Source: Desulfobacteraceae bacterium (GTDB lineage: Bacteria; Desulfobacterota; Desulfobacteria; Desulfobacterales; SKZT01). From it: a DNA stretch of 64,000 nucleotides. How positions within the stretch are numbered: the first letter of the stretch is position 1; every line of letters starts with the position of its first letter. A program made the position numbers and the translations under genes. The stretch lies in the NCBI GenBank assembly GCA_011389745.1, contig JAABTQ010000001.1, positions 204,497-268,496 on the forward strand. Direction: 5' to 3'. Under the pieces are notes generated by a model. It saw only the letters and a list, made by a program, of their open reading frames with translations. It was not told the origin of the DNA and did no database searches. Shown one piece after another: positions 9,477-18,568 of the stretch.

Positions 9477-10480
9477 GCTATGCCGTAGAATGCCTCCATG
9501 GCCTCTTTTTCAAGGATATGGCCATTGCCGGCATATCTGGGTGAAAAATGAAATACCGTCAATGCTTTGGCAGCGGATTTTCGGGCAATTGACCCTGCCT
9601 GCCGTGCGGTAAGGTGAAATTTTTTTTGGGCGATATCCCTGTGTTTATCTAAAAAGCTCGCTTCAATGAATAGATGATCGGAATTTTTTGCAAAACAGAT
9701 GATGTTTGCGATGTTTTCCTCACTGAAAACCACATCAGTAATATAAGTCACTTTTTGACCGGGACTGATGATAGCGATTTCATTAGCCAGATCATCCAGT
9801 TTAAAAGACCTTTTTCCTCCTACCTCTGTCAGCCCGGGCAATTCGAAAATGAAATCAGGGCATTTGTTTTGGTAAATGGCCTGCTTAAAATCATTGAGCC
9901 ATGGACCCATGGGAATACCCATGGATTCTAAACGATTTTTATTAATATTGATGTGAAATCTCTCCTGGAGAGAAAAACCCAAACATGGAATCTTATGATC
10001 CAGAATTACGGTTGAAACCGACAAGGAGGGTTCGTCTAAAAGCTTGCCTTCAAACGGGGTAACGCGGGTTTGGCCCTCCTGCTCAAATTGGGTACGGCAA
10101 GGATAGTGGCGGGTAAGAATATGTTCGGGGTGTATTTCCGAAACAATCAGAACAAACCGGTTGGTATAGTTTTGTACAAGATTCCATGAATATCCGGCAA
10201 GCTTTCCTTCGACATTCTTAAAAAAACTTTCAGGACCGTAAAGAAACAAGTTTTTATCCCGTCCCAACAAAAGTCTGAGAAGCCTGTCGAAACCCACAAA
10301 GTGATCCATGTGGGTATGCGAGACAAACACGTTGGAAATTTTCAGAATATCTTTTGGTGAAAGTGAATTTAGATCTCCAAGGTCAAAAAGAATGGCTCGT
10401 TTTTCATATAAAAACGGAATAAAAAGACCCGGATCTTCAAAAGGGCCATTGAACGGTTTCGGATGAAAATACAGAGGCAT
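9473..10480 (-). CDS. RNase Z-like metallo-beta-lactamase-fold hydrolase
   Basis: A 335-aa cytosolic protein of the metallo-beta-lactamase superfamily. The metal-binding motif SHTHMDHFVG lies near residues 54-63; a further aspartate (YITDVVF), and HLTARQAGSIARKSAA plus a C-terminal FHFSPRY give the pattern of the RNase Z/ElaC branch (HFSxRY is typical of that group). It may process tRNA 3' ends or act on another phosphodiester; a 335-aa length is compatible. Its ATG overlaps the stop of the 140-aa gene upstream by one base (TGATG), so the two are translationally coupled. Confidence 0.85.
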   Translation of the reverse strand: MPLYFHPKPFNGPFEDPGLFIPFLYEKRAILFDLGDLNSLSPKDILKISNVFVSHTHMDHFVGFDRLLRLLLGRDKNLFLYGPESFFKNVEGKLAGYSWNLVQNYTNRFVLIVSEIHPEHILTRHYPCRTQFEQEGQTRVTPFEGKLLDEPSLSVSTVILDHKIPCLGFSLQERFHININKNRLESMGIPMGPWLNDFKQAIYQNKCPDFIFELPGLTEVGGKRSFKLDDLANEIAIISPGQKVTYITDVVFSEENIANIICFAKNSDHLFIEASFLDKHRDIAQKKFHLTARQAGSIARKSAAKALTVFHFSPRYAGNGHILEKEAMEAFYGIA

Positions 10481-10902
10481 CAGACAGGCAATATTTTTTT
10501 TACCTGCTTATGAATGGTGAAATAAATTTCTTCATCTGACCCGAAAACATCTACGACATCTTTGTGGTTAACAAGTTTTTCGATAACAAAAGCGGTAAGG
10601 TATAAACTGACTACATGAGGTTGAGGTACCAGATTTCGGATAGGAGCCACCTGGTAATCGATGTCAAAATCATCCAAACGGGTCAATTTTTCCAAGGCCG
10701 ATAAAATCTGTTCTTGCAATGAGTTTTTGCTGGTGGTCTCAACAAGACTATGTTCCACAAGCTTTGAAGCAACGGCATTGCTAAGTTGATCAGAAAAATC
10801 TCTTACGCTGGTCAGTGCTTTTCTTCGTTCGTATTCTTTTGAAGACTCTATTTTGGAGAGAATGGTTGATTCTCTTGAGCTTGGTCGAAATACTTTCGCC
10901 AT
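10480..10902 (-). CDS. Conserved hypothetical protein coupled to RNase Z-like gene
   Basis: A 140-aa soluble protein with no signal peptide or membrane segment that I can assign. It has a basic N-terminus (MAKVFRPSSRES), a predicted helical middle and an IYFTIHKQVKKI C-terminus. It is the first of a two-gene unit; its stop codon and the start of the RNase Z-like gene share one base. The tight coupling suggests a functional link with that hydrolase, but nothing in the sequence reveals the role. Confidence 0.75.
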   Translation of the reverse strand: MAKVFRPSSRESTILSKIESSKEYERRKALTSVRDFSDQLSNAVASKLVEHSLVETTSKNSLQEQILSALEKLTRLDDFDIDYQVAPIRNLVPQPHVVSLYLTAFVIEKLVNHKDVVDVFGSDEEIYFTIHKQVKKILPV

Positions 10903-11050
10903 AAAATGCCACCTTAATTCATCAGGGTTAAAAAAGGATATGTATCCGAGCCGATATTTGGCCGAAAAACCATTAAAATGTTATAATAAAGTTAACAGGT
11001 GTTGATTGCAAGAAAAATGTTAAACCAGATTTTATCTGATTGATATTAAT

Positions 11051-12772
11051 TTATCCAATTTCCTCGATGACAATCTGTGCGGTTTTATTACCGTTCCATC
11101 GGTTCCACTTTAGACGAAAAGCCACAAAGGTCAAAAAGCCTTCCATATGTTGACGGGAATCAATATTAAAATGAATCGCATTTAATTTTTTTTGTGTTTG
11201 GCCGCCAGGTTGGCTCAAAAGCATTCGTCGATGGTTTTGACCGACAATGTTCAAATCTGACACAGCAATATTTCTGGACAGAAAAATAGGTTCGGGATTT
11301 CCGGAACCGAATGGTTTAAGTGCTTCAATCTCGTCTATAAAAGTTTCATTGATATCATCAAAAGACAATTCGCAATCGATGGTCAGTTCAGGAACCAGGT
11401 GGTCTTTTTGTATATGCTCTGATACAATTTGGTGAAAGGATTCTTTAAATGGTTCGATGTCGGATGTTTTTATTTTTATACCTGCAGCCATGCTATGGCC
11501 TCCGAAATCCTCAAGGAGCGAACTGCATTGGCAAAGGCCCGGATAAAGATCGAAACCTCGAATGCTTCGACAGGAGCCTTTGCCGAATCCATCACGAACG
11601 GAAATTAAAATAGTTGGTTTGAAAAACCTTTCAGCTAATCGGGAAGCGACGATTCCGAGAATACCTTCATGCCAGTGAGGGCTTGCCATCACCAGTGCCT
11701 TTTTGCTAAGCAGGTCGGGATTGCGATGAATCTGATTGAGAATATCTTCAAAGGTGTTTTGTTCAAATTCTTGACGTTGACTGTTTAGTTCGTTCAGAAA
11801 ACGTGCCAGTTCGGAAGCTCTGTCCGCCTGGTTTGTCATGAGCAGTTTAGCCGCCCATTCGGCATGTTCAATTCTTCCGGCAGCGTTTAATCTTGGGGCA
11901 AGACGAAAGGCGATGTCTTCACTGTCTAAGACCTGTTTAAAAAAGCCGCTTGCTTTTGCAAGTGACTTGAGTCCTAACCTTTCACCCGATTGAATAATCT
12001 CAAGGCCTGCTTTTACAAAAACCCGGTTTTCATCTTTTAGGGGCACTATATCAGCAATGGTGCCCAGTGCAACAAGATCACACATCTTTTTGAGGTTTGG
12101 TTCTGCATGATTGCGCCAAAATCCTTTTTCCCGAAGATATTTTCGTAAAGAAATGATCAGATAAAAAACAACCCCGACCCCTGCTAAATGATCCAATCCT
12201 GATTGGCAATCCTCGCGCTTGGGATTGACTATAGCGAGGGCATCAGGTAAAATTTTCCCAACATGATGATGATCGGTTATGATAACATCGATTCCGACCT
12301 TTCGGGCTTCCTGGATAGCTTCATGGCTGTTGGAACCGCAATCCACCGTAATAATCAAACGAATGCCGGAAGAAGAAGCCGCAATATTTTTTATCTGTTC
12401 CGGTTTGAGGCTGTATCCTTCCTCTATACGGTGCGGGATATAATATGAAACTCGTGCCCCGGTCACTGTTAGGAATTCATATAAAAGGACCGTTGATGTA
12501 ATACCATCCACATCATAATCGCCGAAAACCAGGATGGGTTCTTTTCTGTAAATGGCTTGTGCAATTCGCTCTATGGCAGGCTGCATATCGACAATGCTGC
12601 CGGGGTCTCGGAGATTCTTGAGTGAAGGTGATAAAAAACGTTTCACATCCTCGATGCAAACCAGGTTTCGATTGACCAGGACTGCTGCCGTTACCGGATG
12701 ACAACCCAGGCAACGGTATATTTCCTGTGTGGCTTTTGGGTCCGGTTTAAGAATCTTTAATTTTTTTTCCAT
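11051..12772 (-). CDS. recJ: Single-stranded-DNA-specific exonuclease RecJ
   Basis: RecJ degrades single-stranded DNA 5' to 3' in recombinational and mismatch repair. The 573-aa product has the DHH phosphoesterase motifs in order: FGDYDVDGITST near residues 81-92, TVDCGSN, ITDHHHVG near 167, and the DHHA1 region with HWHEGILGIVASRLAE and GGHSMAAG. A C-terminal OB-like domain follows. Length and motif order are normal. The ATG at 12772 is the first of the ORF and lies at the edge of a gap shared with the divergent zinc-ribbon gene. Confidence 0.96.
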   Translation of the reverse strand: MEKKLKILKPDPKATQEIYRCLGCHPVTAAVLVNRNLVCIEDVKRFLSPSLKNLRDPGSIVDMQPAIERIAQAIYRKEPILVFGDYDVDGITSTVLLYEFLTVTGARVSYYIPHRIEEGYSLKPEQIKNIAASSSGIRLIITVDCGSNSHEAIQEARKVGIDVIITDHHHVGKILPDALAIVNPKREDCQSGLDHLAGVGVVFYLIISLRKYLREKGFWRNHAEPNLKKMCDLVALGTIADIVPLKDENRVFVKAGLEIIQSGERLGLKSLAKASGFFKQVLDSEDIAFRLAPRLNAAGRIEHAEWAAKLLMTNQADRASELARFLNELNSQRQEFEQNTFEDILNQIHRNPDLLSKKALVMASPHWHEGILGIVASRLAERFFKPTILISVRDGFGKGSCRSIRGFDLYPGLCQCSSLLEDFGGHSMAAGIKIKTSDIEPFKESFHQIVSEHIQKDHLVPELTIDCELSFDDINETFIDEIEALKPFGSGNPEPIFLSRNIAVSDLNIVGQNHRRMLLSQPGGQTQKKLNAIHFNIDSRQHMEGFLTFVAFRLKWNRWNGNKTAQIVIEEIG

Positions 12773-12829
12773 GCCAAATGAAATATCCTAAATTCGCATT
12801 TGAAACAATATGAAAATTTTTATGAACGA

Positions 12830-12872
12830 CTGCACCCGGGGATTTTCTATTGGTAACTTACCGGGCATGCAG
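12830..12872. promoter_or_regulatory. Imperfect inverted repeat in recJ/zinc-ribbon gap
   Basis: CTGCACCCGG (12830-12839) and CCGGGCATGCAG (12861-12872) form an inverted repeat with a 2-nt bulge and a 21-nt loop. It lies between the divergent recJ gene and the seven-gene cluster starting at 13075, and could be an operator or leader hairpin. Apart from this, the 12773-13074 gap shows only AT-rich sequence. Confidence 0.35.
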
Positions 12873-13074
12873 TTGAACAAACAACTTCTCCATTCTTTAA
12901 TCATTTTTTCTGAAGTTTTTTTATTTAACCCATTTAAACAAAAAATTCATTTTTTCCTAATACCTTTCAAACAATCAAACCATATTTTTTGCTCTGTTAA
13001 TCTGATAAGACAAATAAGGTTTTTCCGGGAATATAAACCATTAGAAAGTAATTCAAGTAAATCACGTGTAACTT

Positions 13075-13344
13075 TTGGATAAATACATAAAATGCCCCGG
13101 CTGCAAAGATGATGCGCTTTATAAGTACGGGAAGACTCCCGATGGCAAACAAAAATATCAATGTTTGCTATGCAGTCGACAAATTGTGGCGGATTCACCA
13201 AGAGAAGATTTTGAAAAAAGGGTTGATTGTCCAAAATGCGGTGCCAAAATGCATCTTTACATGAAAGAAAAACATACAATTCGATTCAGGTGCGATTCAT
13301 ATCCGCTATGCAAAACCTATCTGAAAATAAATACGGAGGATTGA
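13075..13344 (+). CDS. Small two-zinc-ribbon protein
   Basis: An 89-aa protein with two cysteine-rich ribbons: CPGC near residue 7 with CLLC near 30, and CPKCGAKM near 52 with a further C...C pair around RCDSYPLCKTY. The second half resembles topoisomerase-type or transposase-associated zinc ribbons. The start is inferred: a stop codon lies two codons upstream and TTG at 13075 is the first usable codon, but it has no good Shine-Dalgarno. The following gene's GGAGG overlaps this stop. It could bind nucleic acid or be a metal-binding accessory of the next gene; I cannot choose. Confidence 0.65.
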   Translation: MDKYIKCPGCKDDALYKYGKTPDGKQKYQCLLCSRQIVADSPREDFEKRVDCPKCGAKMHLYMKEKHTIRFRCDSYPLCKTYLKINTED

Positions 13345-13348
13345 AAAT

Positions 13349-13720
13349 ATGACCTGTTTTATTCATCATGTGTCGGGAAGGCTTCGGGTTAAAATCGCCG
13401 GGATTAAACATCAGGAGCATCAGGCAAAAAAAGTCCGAGACCTTTTTAGCGGTCTCTATGGCATTGATAAGATTTCAGTCAATACCCTCACCGGCAATGT
13501 CGTGCTTTATTATGATCCATCTGTGTTTTCCGTGGATCAGCTTTTGAATATTCTTAAATACAATAATCTGGTTGACTCAAAACGACCCATTGTTTTTGAA
13601 AAACCTGTGAGCGAGCGTTCAACCCAAATGGGGATGGCCCTTGGAAAAGCCGTATTCAGTTGGGCGGTGGGAAAAGCCCTGGAGCGAAGCGGTCTTGGAT
13701 TCTTAGCGATATTTATATGA
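13349..13720 (+). CDS. HMA_2-like heavy-metal-associated protein
   Basis: A 123-aa protein whose first 75 residues have the ferredoxin-like fold pattern HHVSGRLRVKI...GIDKISVNTLTGNVVLYYDP, the signature of the HMA_2 group, which lacks the CxxC of classical metal chaperones. The C-terminal 30 residues (MGMALGKAVFSWAVGKAL) form a glycine/alanine-rich amphipathic or membrane helix. The fold closely resembles the N-terminus of the P-type ATPase at 24415-27420 and the protein at 27941-28423 (shared pattern: RLR/GRYKV...TLTGNI/NPLTGSI). GGAGG lies 9 nt before the ATG. It is 12 nt upstream of the radical SAM gene. Confidence 0.75.
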   Translation: MTCFIHHVSGRLRVKIAGIKHQEHQAKKVRDLFSGLYGIDKISVNTLTGNVVLYYDPSVFSVDQLLNILKYNNLVDSKRPIVFEKPVSERSTQMGMALGKAVFSWAVGKALERSGLGFLAIFI

Positions 13721-13732
13721 CGAATTAAGAAA

Positions 13733-15016
13733 ATGGATAATCAACAACATCGTATGCCTTTTTTTTATACCTCACAATTTCTTCGGGGTTTCTGCCGCTT
13801 TCTGCAAAACATCCCTCCGGGGCAACTGGTAATTCAGTTTACCAACCATTGCAATGCAACATGCCCCCAGTGCGGTATGCGTATTACCAATAAACTCAAG
13901 CGAAACCGCATTCCGGTGAATGATATCAAAAGAATCATTGATGCGGCCGTCCAAAGAAATATCCAAAGCATTTCTTTTACAGGAGGTGAACCTCTATTGT
14001 TTTTGGATGATCTGGCCGAGCTGATCGGTTATGCCCGGCAAGCGGGTATTCCTATGATTCGAACAGGCACCAATGGGTTTATATTCAGAAATTCCGATGA
14101 AAAAGAATTTACTTCCCGTGTGCAAAGGGTGGCAAAAAAATTATACGACAGTGGCCTAAGAAATTTTTGGATCAGCATCGATTCGGCAAATCCGACTTTG
14201 CACGAAAAAATGCGTGGGTTGCCCGGAATTATGGAGGGCTTGAAGAAAGGACTTCGGATTTTTCATGATGCAGGACTTTTTCCAACCGCCAATATGGGAA
14301 TCAATCGTAACATGGCCGGATTGCTCACTTCAGGAATACACCGAAAAGATTATTGCACTGAAACTGAGTATCTGAAAAATTTTTTTGAAAGTTTCCAAAA
14401 AGGTTTTGAGTGTTTTATCAGATCCGTCATTCGCATGGGTTTTACAATGGTCAGCTTTTGTTATCCCATGAGTATTGACAATGAAAAAACGACCGCTTTG
14501 AAACCTGTTTATGCAGCCACATCCACGAACCGGATTGTTGCTTTCGATGCCATGGAAAAGGTTCAAATCTTTACCGCCCTCAGGCTTGTTACGGAGCGGT
14601 TCCGGGATCAAATCAAAATTTTTACGCCGCAATGCGCTCTTTATTCACTGAGCCGGCAATATGCTGAGAAAACTGAACTTACATATTCATGTCGGGGCGG
14701 GGTGGATAACTTTTTTATCGATTCCCGCGATGGTTTGTCATATCCTTGCGGATATCGTGGAAAAGACCTGTTAGGAAAATTTGAGGAAGGCGTAAGATCA
14801 ACTATTAGCAATTGCAGATTGTGTAACTGGGAATGCTTTCGTGATCCTTCCGAATTGTTGGGCCCCATTTTTCAGTTTGTATCAGAACCCTTAAAACTTT
14901 TGCAAAAAATAAAAAGAGATCGGGCCTTTTTTAAATACTGGATGGCAGATATCCGGTACTACTTGGCCTGTGATCTTTTTAACGGAAGAAAACCTTTGCG
15001 TCGGGACAAAAGTTAA
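13733..15016 (+). CDS. Radical SAM protein with C-terminal auxiliary cluster motif
   Basis: A 427-aa radical S-adenosylmethionine enzyme. The SAM-cluster motif CNATCPQC (CX3CX2C) is near residue 38, followed by the SAM-binding FTGGEPLLFLDDL. The C-terminal region has CRGG...YPCGYRG and CRLCNWEC, resembling a SPASM/twitch-type auxiliary Fe-S site. Such enzymes modify peptides, proteins or small molecules by radical chemistry. Here the neighbours are an unrecognised 801-aa protein, a phosphatidylserine decarboxylase homologue and an Lgt-like protein, so a lipid or lipid-linked substrate is a reasonable inference. No small precursor-peptide gene is visible next to it. The Shine-Dalgarno is weak. 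Confidence 0.88.
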   Translation: MDNQQHRMPFFYTSQFLRGFCRFLQNIPPGQLVIQFTNHCNATCPQCGMRITNKLKRNRIPVNDIKRIIDAAVQRNIQSISFTGGEPLLFLDDLAELIGYARQAGIPMIRTGTNGFIFRNSDEKEFTSRVQRVAKKLYDSGLRNFWISIDSANPTLHEKMRGLPGIMEGLKKGLRIFHDAGLFPTANMGINRNMAGLLTSGIHRKDYCTETEYLKNFFESFQKGFECFIRSVIRMGFTMVSFCYPMSIDNEKTTALKPVYAATSTNRIVAFDAMEKVQIFTALRLVTERFRDQIKIFTPQCALYSLSRQYAEKTELTYSCRGGVDNFFIDSRDGLSYPCGYRGKDLLGKFEEGVRSTISNCRLCNWECFRDPSELLGPIFQFVSEPLKLLQKIKRDRAFFKYWMADIRYYLACDLFNGRKPLRRDKS

Positions 15017-15044
15017 TTACCTTCAATCAACCAGGGAGGGCATT

Positions 15045-17450
15045 TTGAATCATCCGGCCATTGATTTGCTCTTTTTTCAAAAACAACCTGCCGGTGTCAT
15101 TACCGATCACCAGAAACTCTGCAAACTCCTTAAAGTTTGCCGCAATTCTCCTGATCAGTTTGCCCGCACCCTGCCTTTTGCAGAGGAAGACACCACAGCG
15201 GGTGTGGAAAATGAGCTGCAGGTGGCTGTTACAGGTGCTCGTGACCGGGTGGATTTATCTCTGACCATCCAATCTTCCTCTTATTACAAAAACATGCTGA
15301 CGCGGTTTTACCGGGGTGATGTTTCCCGTGCGGTTGTCAGCGTGTTGGAACAGTTTTTGGACGAAAATCCCGAAAATATCTGGGAAAATAGTTGGGTACG
15401 CTTTCCCAGACGGTGTTTGAGCCCTTTTGCCGATCAGGTTTTTGAAAATGACCTGAAATCCGATAAAAGCCGGCCCGACAGTCCGCAGCGCGGGGATGTC
15501 GGGCGGTTTCTGATTTTTCAGCAGCAGGAGGAATTTTTGCGTATTCCGGTAAGTTACCTGCTCAAACTTGCTTTAGCGGATGTTATCAGCCGCCTACCCG
15601 CCATGCCGTCCCTGTTACGCAGTACCGGCGAACGCCTGATGCGCCATTTTTTAAATGACAACACCTCGCCGGAAACCTATTCCTTTCAACCGGTACTCCT
15701 TACCCAAAACGCGCCGGCAGGATATGGTATTGCCGCTGAGACCTTGAAGCGCTACCTGCTGACCCACCTATTGATAACGTATGCCAATCCATCTTTTGAC
15801 CTTGCCGCCTGCGGGCAAAAAGTTGAAATCTATTTTGCCCCTCATCCACCGGTACGTCAAAAGCGTCTGAATGATTTAATATCCGATAGTTTTTACCGTG
15901 AGCTGTTCATAAGTCCCTGCTTGTCAGGCTGGAACCACGGCCAGATCAAACATGCTTACATGGAGCTTTGCCACCAGGTATTATCCCGAAGCCAGCTGAA
16001 TGCTGTGGTTAAATTGCGTGATGCAGGTATCCTGAACACCAATCTGGTGGTTTTACCCAATATTTCCAATACAAGCCTAGCCAACAACGGCACCCATATC
16101 AGCCTTGGAAGTATTCGTCTGGCATCCTGTCTTCAGGATACAGCTTCCGGTTTTACAACCCTTGAAGAAAAATACGTGGGGGATCTGGCCATCAAAATCA
16201 TGGAACATTTCCTGCCGCTATTTGTCGGCACCTATAGTGCAGCCCCGTATCGTCTGGATTTTGCTGATTTTCATCCCGAAAAAGTGCTTGGTTTTCTTCC
16301 TCATGAATTGGAGTTTACCCACCTGCGCATGATCTGGCGTCGCTGGAAAAAAAAGGCCCGTTTGAAAATACTGGGGCATGCGGTTACACCTTTTGGGCTT
16401 TCCTGGTTGGATAAAAGTATCAGCCGGATGTTTGGATTAAAGGGTGATTTGGTAACGGATTTTCGCCTCCTGGATTACCTGGTGGCCCTGTTAAGCACCG
16501 AAACAAGCCCGGCTTTAGACGGGACATTGGACAATGGGTCGCGCCTTAAAAAAGACCTGCAGGCCATGGGGGTTTTTGACGGCGGTATGGCCCTGTACCA
16601 GTTATATCGCCAGCGGGAATTCAGGATAATGGGATATTCCGGTTTCGAAGGACGCTACTACAGCCAGTTTTCGAGCCTGCTTGAAGATATGGCCTTTGCT
16701 GCCGCCCTGCAGAACCTGCTGACGGCTCTGGCCTTTAAATACATTCTGAGCGGTCAGGTCAAACACGCCCATATTCCGGACACCCCCTTTGTGGAGAGTG
16801 AACGCCGACAGATTTTTTTCGGGGCCGCTATCGGTCTTCCCACTTTTTTTGTGCATAAGCAAACCAGCAACCGCTTTTTACACAATATCCTTGCCCAGGC
16901 GCAAAACACGCGCATCAGCCGGCGTTATACCAATCACATTCGGGTTCATCATATGTCTTGGCGGTCGGCACTGTTGCATATCATTCAGAAGGATGCCGCC
17001 GATTTGATAGAAATGATGAATTTACAGCCAATGATACAGGATCTGGAACGGCGACTGAAAGATCCCTCCTCTTATGCCGCCTCGGGCAAGTTGTTGAAAG
17101 GCATTATGACCCAGACCGGCACGTCCGATCCGCTGAAACTGCCCACGGAAAAATTCAATAAAGCAGCTGAAAGCTACTATCGCCGTGAATTGCGTCAAAA
17201 ATATCTGGATGAAGCCTTGACGGTGTTAATTGATGACTGGGAGACCGCCCTACAAAAAGGACAATTGGGAGAACAGTTCTTGGATACTATTTTGGATGAC
17301 ACGCTGAAAAATATATCACCGCCGGCGTTTCTCAATTCCTGCCGCAAGGTGTTGCACCAGGATGCTCTTACACCGGAATCCACACAAACCTTGCTTCGTC
17401 TGACCCTGCTGTCGGTTGCCATGGATGGTATGTCGCAACAGATGCAATAG
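15045..17450 (+). CDS. Unrecognised 801-aa protein in radical SAM/PSD/Lgt-like cluster
   Basis: I do not recognise this protein. The start is TTG at 15045, with GGAGG 5 nt upstream; longer in-frame starts overlap the radical SAM gene. It has no signal peptide or obvious membrane helix. Seen in the sequence: a central region with NNGTHISLGSIRLASC near residue 350 and a basic-aromatic stretch (MIWRRWKKKARLK) near 435, then a helical C-terminal third rich in Glu, Lys and Leu. Many charged and aromatic residues suggest an enzyme or scaffold. Being between the radical SAM gene (28 nt) and the PSD-like gene (49 nt), it is probably a core member of the cluster. Confidence 0.85.
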   Translation: MNHPAIDLLFFQKQPAGVITDHQKLCKLLKVCRNSPDQFARTLPFAEEDTTAGVENELQVAVTGARDRVDLSLTIQSSSYYKNMLTRFYRGDVSRAVVSVLEQFLDENPENIWENSWVRFPRRCLSPFADQVFENDLKSDKSRPDSPQRGDVGRFLIFQQQEEFLRIPVSYLLKLALADVISRLPAMPSLLRSTGERLMRHFLNDNTSPETYSFQPVLLTQNAPAGYGIAAETLKRYLLTHLLITYANPSFDLAACGQKVEIYFAPHPPVRQKRLNDLISDSFYRELFISPCLSGWNHGQIKHAYMELCHQVLSRSQLNAVVKLRDAGILNTNLVVLPNISNTSLANNGTHISLGSIRLASCLQDTASGFTTLEEKYVGDLAIKIMEHFLPLFVGTYSAAPYRLDFADFHPEKVLGFLPHELEFTHLRMIWRRWKKKARLKILGHAVTPFGLSWLDKSISRMFGLKGDLVTDFRLLDYLVALLSTETSPALDGTLDNGSRLKKDLQAMGVFDGGMALYQLYRQREFRIMGYSGFEGRYYSQFSSLLEDMAFAAALQNLLTALAFKYILSGQVKHAHIPDTPFVESERRQIFFGAAIGLPTFFVHKQTSNRFLHNILAQAQNTRISRRYTNHIRVHHMSWRSALLHIIQKDAADLIEMMNLQPMIQDLERRLKDPSSYAASGKLLKGIMTQTGTSDPLKLPTEKFNKAAESYYRRELRQKYLDEALTVLIDDWETALQKGQLGEQFLDTILDDTLKNISPPAFLNSCRKVLHQDALTPESTQTLLRLTLLSVAMDGMSQQMQ

Positions 17451-17499
17451 TTATCGGATATGAAAACGCTAACATTAAAGCAAGTCAGTAAAATTTGCC

Positions 17500-18513
17500 A
17501 TGTCTCCTTTTAACATGACCCATCAGTTCATTGACCGCCATAGCGGCAAAGTGATTACGGAAACCCTTCTGGGTGACCGAATGGTTGATTTTATGTATTC
17601 CAAACTGCGGGAATCTGTCCCGGGCCTGTTTAACGCATTGACATCGTCGCGTATGACCCGGGTTTTAGGATACCTGCGCTACGATGGTTTGTTTAACGAT
17701 CATCACATTGACATCCGAAGGGTGTCCGGCCAATTGGGCATTAACCTTGAGGAATGCCTGGAACCAATAAAAACATTGCGACAACTCTTTGAGCGTAAAA
17801 TACGGTACTGGGATGTACGGCCCATGAAGGAAACAGCCCGGCATGTGGTATCACCGGCGGATGCCCGTCTGCTGGTGGGTTCGCTTGATGATATGGCCCT
17901 TTTACCCATCAAAGGGAAATTTTTTGATTATCCGGAATTATTGGGAGCGCCGCATCACCGTGAATATAAGTTATTTCATGGCGGCGATGTAGCCATTTTC
18001 CGGCTGACGCCGGACAAATATCATTATAACCACGTTCCCGTCAGCGGACGGGTTTTGAATGTTTATGACGTGGATGGTGTATTTCATGCCTGTAATCCCG
18101 GCGCGGTGGTTTGCGTCGTAAACCCGCTTTCCAAAAATCGGCGGGTAGTGACCATCATAGACACGGATGTGCCCCATGGCACCATGGTTGGATGCGTGGC
18201 CATGGTTGAAGTGGTGGCCATGATGATCGGAGATATTCGACAGTTTTACAGCCGCTATTATTACGATAATCCTCAGGAGATAAAAGTGGGAATGTGGCTT
18301 GAAAAAGGCTGTCCCAAAAGTCTTTACCGGCCGGGAAGTTCGACCACCATTCTCCTGTTTGAAAAAAATCGCGTGAAATTTGCACAAGATATTCTGACCA
18401 ATTTATACCGCTGTGATGTTAACAGCCGATTTTCCATCGGTTTTGGACGTCCCCTGGTTGAGACCGATGTCAGGGTGCGATCGGAAATCGCGGAGACAAA
18501 GCACGCAGTATGA
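17500..18513 (+). CDS. Phosphatidylserine decarboxylase family protein
   Basis: A 337-aa homologue of pyruvoyl-dependent phosphatidylserine decarboxylase. Family motifs are present in order: RQLFERKIRYWDVRPM, VSPADARL near residue 127, YHYNHVPVSGRVL near 172, and PGSSTTILLFE near 284, where cleavage between Gly and Ser would create the pyruvoyl group. The protein should therefore self-process into large and small subunits at the membrane. An N-terminal extension of about 90 residues is not typical of housekeeping PSD. In this cluster it may decarboxylate phosphatidylserine or another serine- or amino-acid-bearing substrate. The Shine-Dalgarno is weak; an ATG at 17515 is an alternative. Confidence 0.87.
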   Translation: MSPFNMTHQFIDRHSGKVITETLLGDRMVDFMYSKLRESVPGLFNALTSSRMTRVLGYLRYDGLFNDHHIDIRRVSGQLGINLEECLEPIKTLRQLFERKIRYWDVRPMKETARHVVSPADARLLVGSLDDMALLPIKGKFFDYPELLGAPHHREYKLFHGGDVAIFRLTPDKYHYNHVPVSGRVLNVYDVDGVFHACNPGAVVCVVNPLSKNRRVVTIIDTDVPHGTMVGCVAMVEVVAMMIGDIRQFYSRYYYDNPQEIKVGMWLEKGCPKSLYRPGSSTTILLFEKNRVKFAQDILTNLYRCDVNSRFSIGFGRPLVETDVRVRSEIAETKHAV

Positions 18514-18568
18514 TTTCCACAAGGATTACAATAAAAGAACGATTACTGATGACGTCAGGGAGCATATG

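Noticed and set aside
13075-13344. The zinc-ribbon protein as an IS1-type transposase subunit
   Set aside because: There is no InsB-type partner, no terminal inverted repeats around it, and it is tightly joined to the HMA_2-like gene.
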